Origin: Sweltsa coloradensis
Taxonomy: Eukaryota; Arthropoda; Insecta; Plecoptera; Chloroperlidae
Assembly (NCBI GenBank): GCA_024449915.1
Contig: JAMZAV010000169.1
Coordinates: 310,001 to 374,000, forward strand
Direction: 5' to 3'
DNA: 64,000 nt
Numbering within the stretch: the stretch's first letter is position 1; every line of letters begins with the position of its first letter. The position numbers and the translations under genes were made by a program. Positions 59,601 through 64,000 of this stretch are shown piece by piece. Below the pieces are notes generated by a model. It was not told where the DNA came from. It was given only the letters and a program-made list of their open reading frames with translations, and ran no database searches.

Positions 59601-60929
59601 CGAGAACATTTAGTACTCGTATAATAGGCTATAACTCACCGGGATCTCAGATTGTTGGCTTTACATATGTTTCATAGGCCGTTTACGTGTGTTATATAGC
59701 AATTAGGGACATTTAAATGGTACTTTAAGTACTTTATGACTTTCTAAAGGCAGAAGCAGAAGGGGTCTACAAAGTGGAGAGGTTATGGTGAATAGCCATC
59801 CATCTATCTATCTATCGTCAACGCTTACTGCAACTAATGATGCAGCGCGAATAAATATTTTGTTGCTCAACAACACTATCTAACACACGTTAATAACGTG
59901 GCTTCAAATATTACAATAATTAAAAGCGATTTAATCAGTGCAACAGAAACTGTGCTAGATTTATTACGAGTATATTTAAAGGTGAATCAATAATTGTATT
60001 TGCAATTTATGTTTGTTATTTCGTGAATTGATTTAAACATTTTAGAAATTTTGACAGAAAAAAGAAATGCACATTATTTGCAATATATTCAAAGAACGCA
60101 TTTAGAAGAGTTACGCGAGTGCTTCTCATTAATTTGCTCTATATTCACCATCAAGCCTATAAACTGGAGTTAATTAATTATCTTTTCCTAGTGGGTGATA
60201 TTATTTGATATTATGTGGAAGTTTTGTATGGGAGAGGCCAACAATGAAAAAAAAATACAGTAACAATACTATTCTTTATTAATACAATTTTATTAGAATT
60301 TTTATTATTTTCACAATTTTTCCGCTACTGTTATCCTTACTACCACTACCACAATTTTTAAATCAGCGTTATAATTATTACTGTTTGATTGACATTTAAA
60401 TATCATTAAGATCATATTAAGTTTTTTCCCTCATCGGTAAACGATGAATTATGATGTGATGATTGTTGATGATTTAAACCTCACATTAAATCCATGCCCA
60501 AGCGGGAGTCAGTCAGTTTTACTTTGAATCCAATTTTTGTTGGTGGCTGATGGAAACGGTGATGTAAGATAATATACAAATGAAAAGTCATTTTATGATT
60601 TAGACAGTGTGACTGAAGTGTGAAAACACATTAAAAGTCTTCAATAATAATTATATAGCAATGATAAGAAAGGTTAGTTCGGACCATTTTAAATTCAAGT
60701 CCCCCACTGAAAATCAGTTCTGTAAAGGGGAATGTACATTTCTGGATTTTAATTTACGCATGAAAATAAGTCGTCATACCTCTAGACCACCATCACTTAT
60801 CTGATGTGCATTTCAGTTAAGAAAGCCGCTCCGGCCGGAGGTAGGAAGAGGTGAGCCTTGATAGATTAAATTTAAATCGGAACATGCTTCGAAGGGATCA
60901 GGAGCATTGTAACAAAATTACAAAAAACT

Positions 60930-60931
<2 letters not shown>

Positions 60932-60965
<34 letters not shown>

Positions 60966-60968
60966 TTT
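60932..60968. repeat. (TTTA)n microsatellite
   Basis: About nine tetranucleotide units. Confidence 0.95.
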
Positions 60969-63900
60969 TGAATAAATACATTATATTTATTTATATTCAA
61001 TTATATTTAATTGTACAATTCTAGTCTTTTAAGTTATTTCATTAAATATTGTCGTAATTTTCATACAGTATAATGTAACAACATAAAAGATCTAGGCCTA
61101 TACCATGATAATAAATTATATTTTCATATTTAACACGTTATTATTTTGTAATTAAATATTTAATTATCTTATCTTATTTCCACTACATAATTATTGACTT
61201 CGCAGATTTGGTTCAGTTCGTACACGTCATCACCATCACTGCATCAGTTGTATAATATTTAAGTTCACAACTTAAATGCAGGCATTGTATGTATAATTCA
61301 ACGTATGTAAAACTCGACTTTTTTATATTAATAATATTTTTTTTTCTTGAGATCACCCCGATTTAATATAAGATAGTTCTAATTGAGTGTTGTTGTGATA
61401 AATGCTGTGATATCCGAGGTAATCGTTTGCAGGTAGTTCGTCGGTACTTGGATACTCGGTACCTCGAGCTATGGAGGAATACCTACACGGGAGTACCTAG
61501 TCTAGTAGGTAGGGTACACACATCTCTGTAATTACTCTCTTCAATGATAGACCTAGGCTGAACGGGTTGAACTTGTCTCATGTGTGCGGTGCATTGATGA
61601 TTGAAGACAGCGACTGCTCACTGACCCTTGTTGTACAGGGCTTTTAACCTCATTTCTTACAAGTTGAACTTTCAATTTTCATTCTGATAGTTTCATCCAA
61701 CCGGGGTATTTTTTTCCGATTCGGTTTTAGGTTTTAGGGAAATGTTTTAGTTAGATTTTTGGTTTAAATTTAAAAACTACTTTTCAATTTGAACCCAGTT
61801 GGGTATATTATTATTTTTAAATGTAAATTTGTTATTTGTGTAGTTGTATTTTATTGTAGTATTTTTTAAATCCGTTGAATTAGATGAGTTACATAAAATA
61901 AACAATTAAAATAAATATGTCAAAACGAAAAAAAAATATCAAAATTAAAAATACCTTTTATAACAGTGTGGAGATAAAATGTATATAGTTAATAATTCCG
62001 TTTTAACCTAATGGCTCAGTAGATGACTGAGTTTTTTTTGAAGATGTAATTTGTTGACAACTTGACATGATGTGAATTTCAAATTTTGTGAAACAAAGCT
62101 CTTAACTTTAAAAAAAAAATGTAAAAACGGAAACCGATATAGCGAATATCGGTTTTCATTTGGGTTTTCTGCACGGGGGAAATAGCGTTTTTCGGTTTGT
62201 GATCCGCTTTGGAGCTACACGCCCCAACCACACATGAGCTTCCACGGACCGCCGAACACTTTCTGTGGTGCAACCATTCCAATCCTCATCTCAGTTAGCC
62301 TATAAAATCACACTAATTTTCCGTTTGGAAACAAAAACTAACATCCGTTTTTAAATTTATTTTCGCCACTTTTTTGTTTCCATAGAATCTCTTTTGCGTA
62401 TATCTATTCACGCCGTATTTATTTAAACTTAAAACTCCTGAAAAATGTTATATGTATGATTATATATTTTGTAGTTAAACCAATTTCTAAATTTTAACGA
62501 TGCAATAAGTTAGATGATCATAAAAATATTGTCCTTTGCTATCAGAATAGTTTATTTGCATTTATATTATTGTGTAATGTAAAAAAGAAACGCAAATGCA
62601 CCAAGTATTGATTTGCTTTCCTATCAACATTCAATGGGTTTAGGTTTCAACTATTTTGTTTTTTTAATATTTTTTTGTATCACCATTGCTGTGGGCGTGG
62701 TAAAATTATTGCTGAACAAGAGCCATTACTACTCTTCGACTGATGAAATAAGTAATAGCACACATACTAATGGAAGTTTAAGATGATTGCTCTATGCTTG
62801 GACTCAGTGGGTCGTGGGTTCTATACCCGAACCTCGTCCACACCACAGTCACTGGGCTTCAGTCATGTACCTGATACTATTGCATGGCAACGAACGTGGT
62901 ACAAAGTCCAACAAACCTTATCTTCGGACTACAATCCAAACGCCCACTTTACCGTAATTGCCTGATAGGGCAATATTAGACCTTCCTTGATGTATGTCAG
63001 ACGCAGAATAACAGGTGAAGAAATGATTAGACGTTCCGTCGATATTATTGGTCGGCTTTACGGATAACAATGTTGCCCGATGAACTTTGTCAAGGCTTAT
63101 CATTAGGCCTACTGAAGTTCGCGTCCGCTCCTTGCAATATCACATTCTATTGCTGTAACTTTGAATAACATATTATATTATTTTAATTTTATAACCTTTT
63201 CAGCATATTCGATAACTTCATACTAGCATTTCTCAGAATGTTTAGTTTACTTTTAGGTTGATGCGGCGAAATTGGAAAATTAATATTTAAACATTTTATC
63301 GTCACATTATTATGGGTATTAAATATTATTTTTGAGAGGTGTATTGAGAGATGTTGGTGTAACTAGCTTGTGAAGGACATGCATGGTGTAGGATTGAAAG
63401 ACGTAATGCAAAATAATCCCAGCGGGGGAGATTTTTTGCATTTGCATTTATATCATATACGTTATTTTATTTATTTGATTTATAACTCTCCGAAAAGAGT
63501 CGGAATTAAATTATTTGTGTGGACTTCGGCAAAGAATACTAAGTCAATAATTCAATAAATAACGTCAGAATTCAAAATAATCAGCATTTTAATCGATATC
63601 AAGACGTGCAAATGGACGTTCAATATTTCACTAAGTGAACAACGTCATAATGACATCATTTATAGCCGTGGTATGTGTATTGAATATTTATAGGAAGTTC
63701 CACAATCAATCAATCAATCAATAATATTTTTTTTCAATAAACTTTTGTGATTTAAACATTTTTGTGGAATTGTCTAAAATAATTGAGCCTACAACTTGAT
63801 CGAGCGTTCGTTCATATCTATGATGACCAATGACGTCATAGAAGCAAAGTTGTGCCTCCTATGAACTCTTATAATTTCCAAGATGTTTAAACAATTGACT

Positions 63901-64000
63901 CCATAAACTCCGAGTTTCACATTTCTACCGAATTGCTTTTATCATACAATTTAACATGAGTGATTATGTTATTATTTTGTTAACAATTATATGATTACCG
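60969..64000. other. AT-rich stretch without a supported gene
   Basis: No gene recognised. A weak tRNA-like segment (actcagtgggtcgtgggttc then tatacccgaacc, about 62800-62845) may be a SINE head. A short (CAAT)n run at 63703-63722 may be the tail of a decayed LINE on the minus strand. Confidence 0.45.

Noticed and set aside
1..64000. Mitochondrial insertion, rRNA genes, retroviral or other viral genes
   Set aside because: I looked for recognisable rRNA segments, reverse transcriptase catalytic motifs, gag/pol order and long terminal repeats and saw none.

Overview
This 64 kb window looks like a gene-poor, AT-rich, repeat-dense stretch of an animal nuclear genome. There is no operon-like layout, no long uninterrupted coding region and no bacterial or viral gene set. 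Tracts of introns and intergenic DNA are filled with decayed LINE retrotransposons (Jockey-type and CR1/RTE-type carboxy ends), tRNA-derived SINEs, foldback and other non-autonomous elements, minisatellites and microsatellites. The element types and one 94-bp candidate intron fit an arthropod, perhaps an insect with a large genome. That placement is inference: no gene was recognised that would fix the taxon.

Layout. 1-12 kb: a 43-bp minisatellite (1452), a LINE tail (2415-2890), the longest open frame of unknown meaning (4667-5227, minus), a two-unit repeat (5650-6015), SINE scraps, and a strong splice acceptor followed by an open frame at 10597. 12-27 kb: SINEs, LINE remnants (14770, 21503), a 0.6 kb non-autonomous element (22774), and a textbook 5'-truncated LINE insertion with a 13-bp target-site duplication (23466-23852). 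28-33 kb: a perfect palindrome with 109-bp arms (28527-28754), then the most gene-like pair of exons in the window (about 29741-29851 and 29946-30262, plus strand). These are followed by SINEs and a 50-codon open frame with an excellent start context (32583). 36-46 kb: a degenerate minisatellite (37115), an array of about eight 245-bp units that carry an exon-like open frame and are interrupted by a nested retroelement (41815-44200), a 48-bp minisatellite (44822) and an old tandem duplication (45440). 46-64 kb: a compact candidate spliced exon (48213-48313), two kinds of non-autonomous element (51290, 54084), a complete 81-codon open frame with a hydrophobic tail (56949), a cluster of three SINEs (57190-58370), and a repeat-free GC-richer block (59130-59600) that could be regulatory.

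How the parts relate. The plus-strand exon candidates at about 29.8, 30.0-30.3 and 48.2 kb could be 5' exons of one long gene with large introns, or of separate genes. The coding phase of the second exon does not read through the 48.2 kb exon. If they belong together, the early exons are therefore untranslated and the start codon may be the ATG at 48284. The rest is best read as intron or intergenic DNA shaped by transposition.
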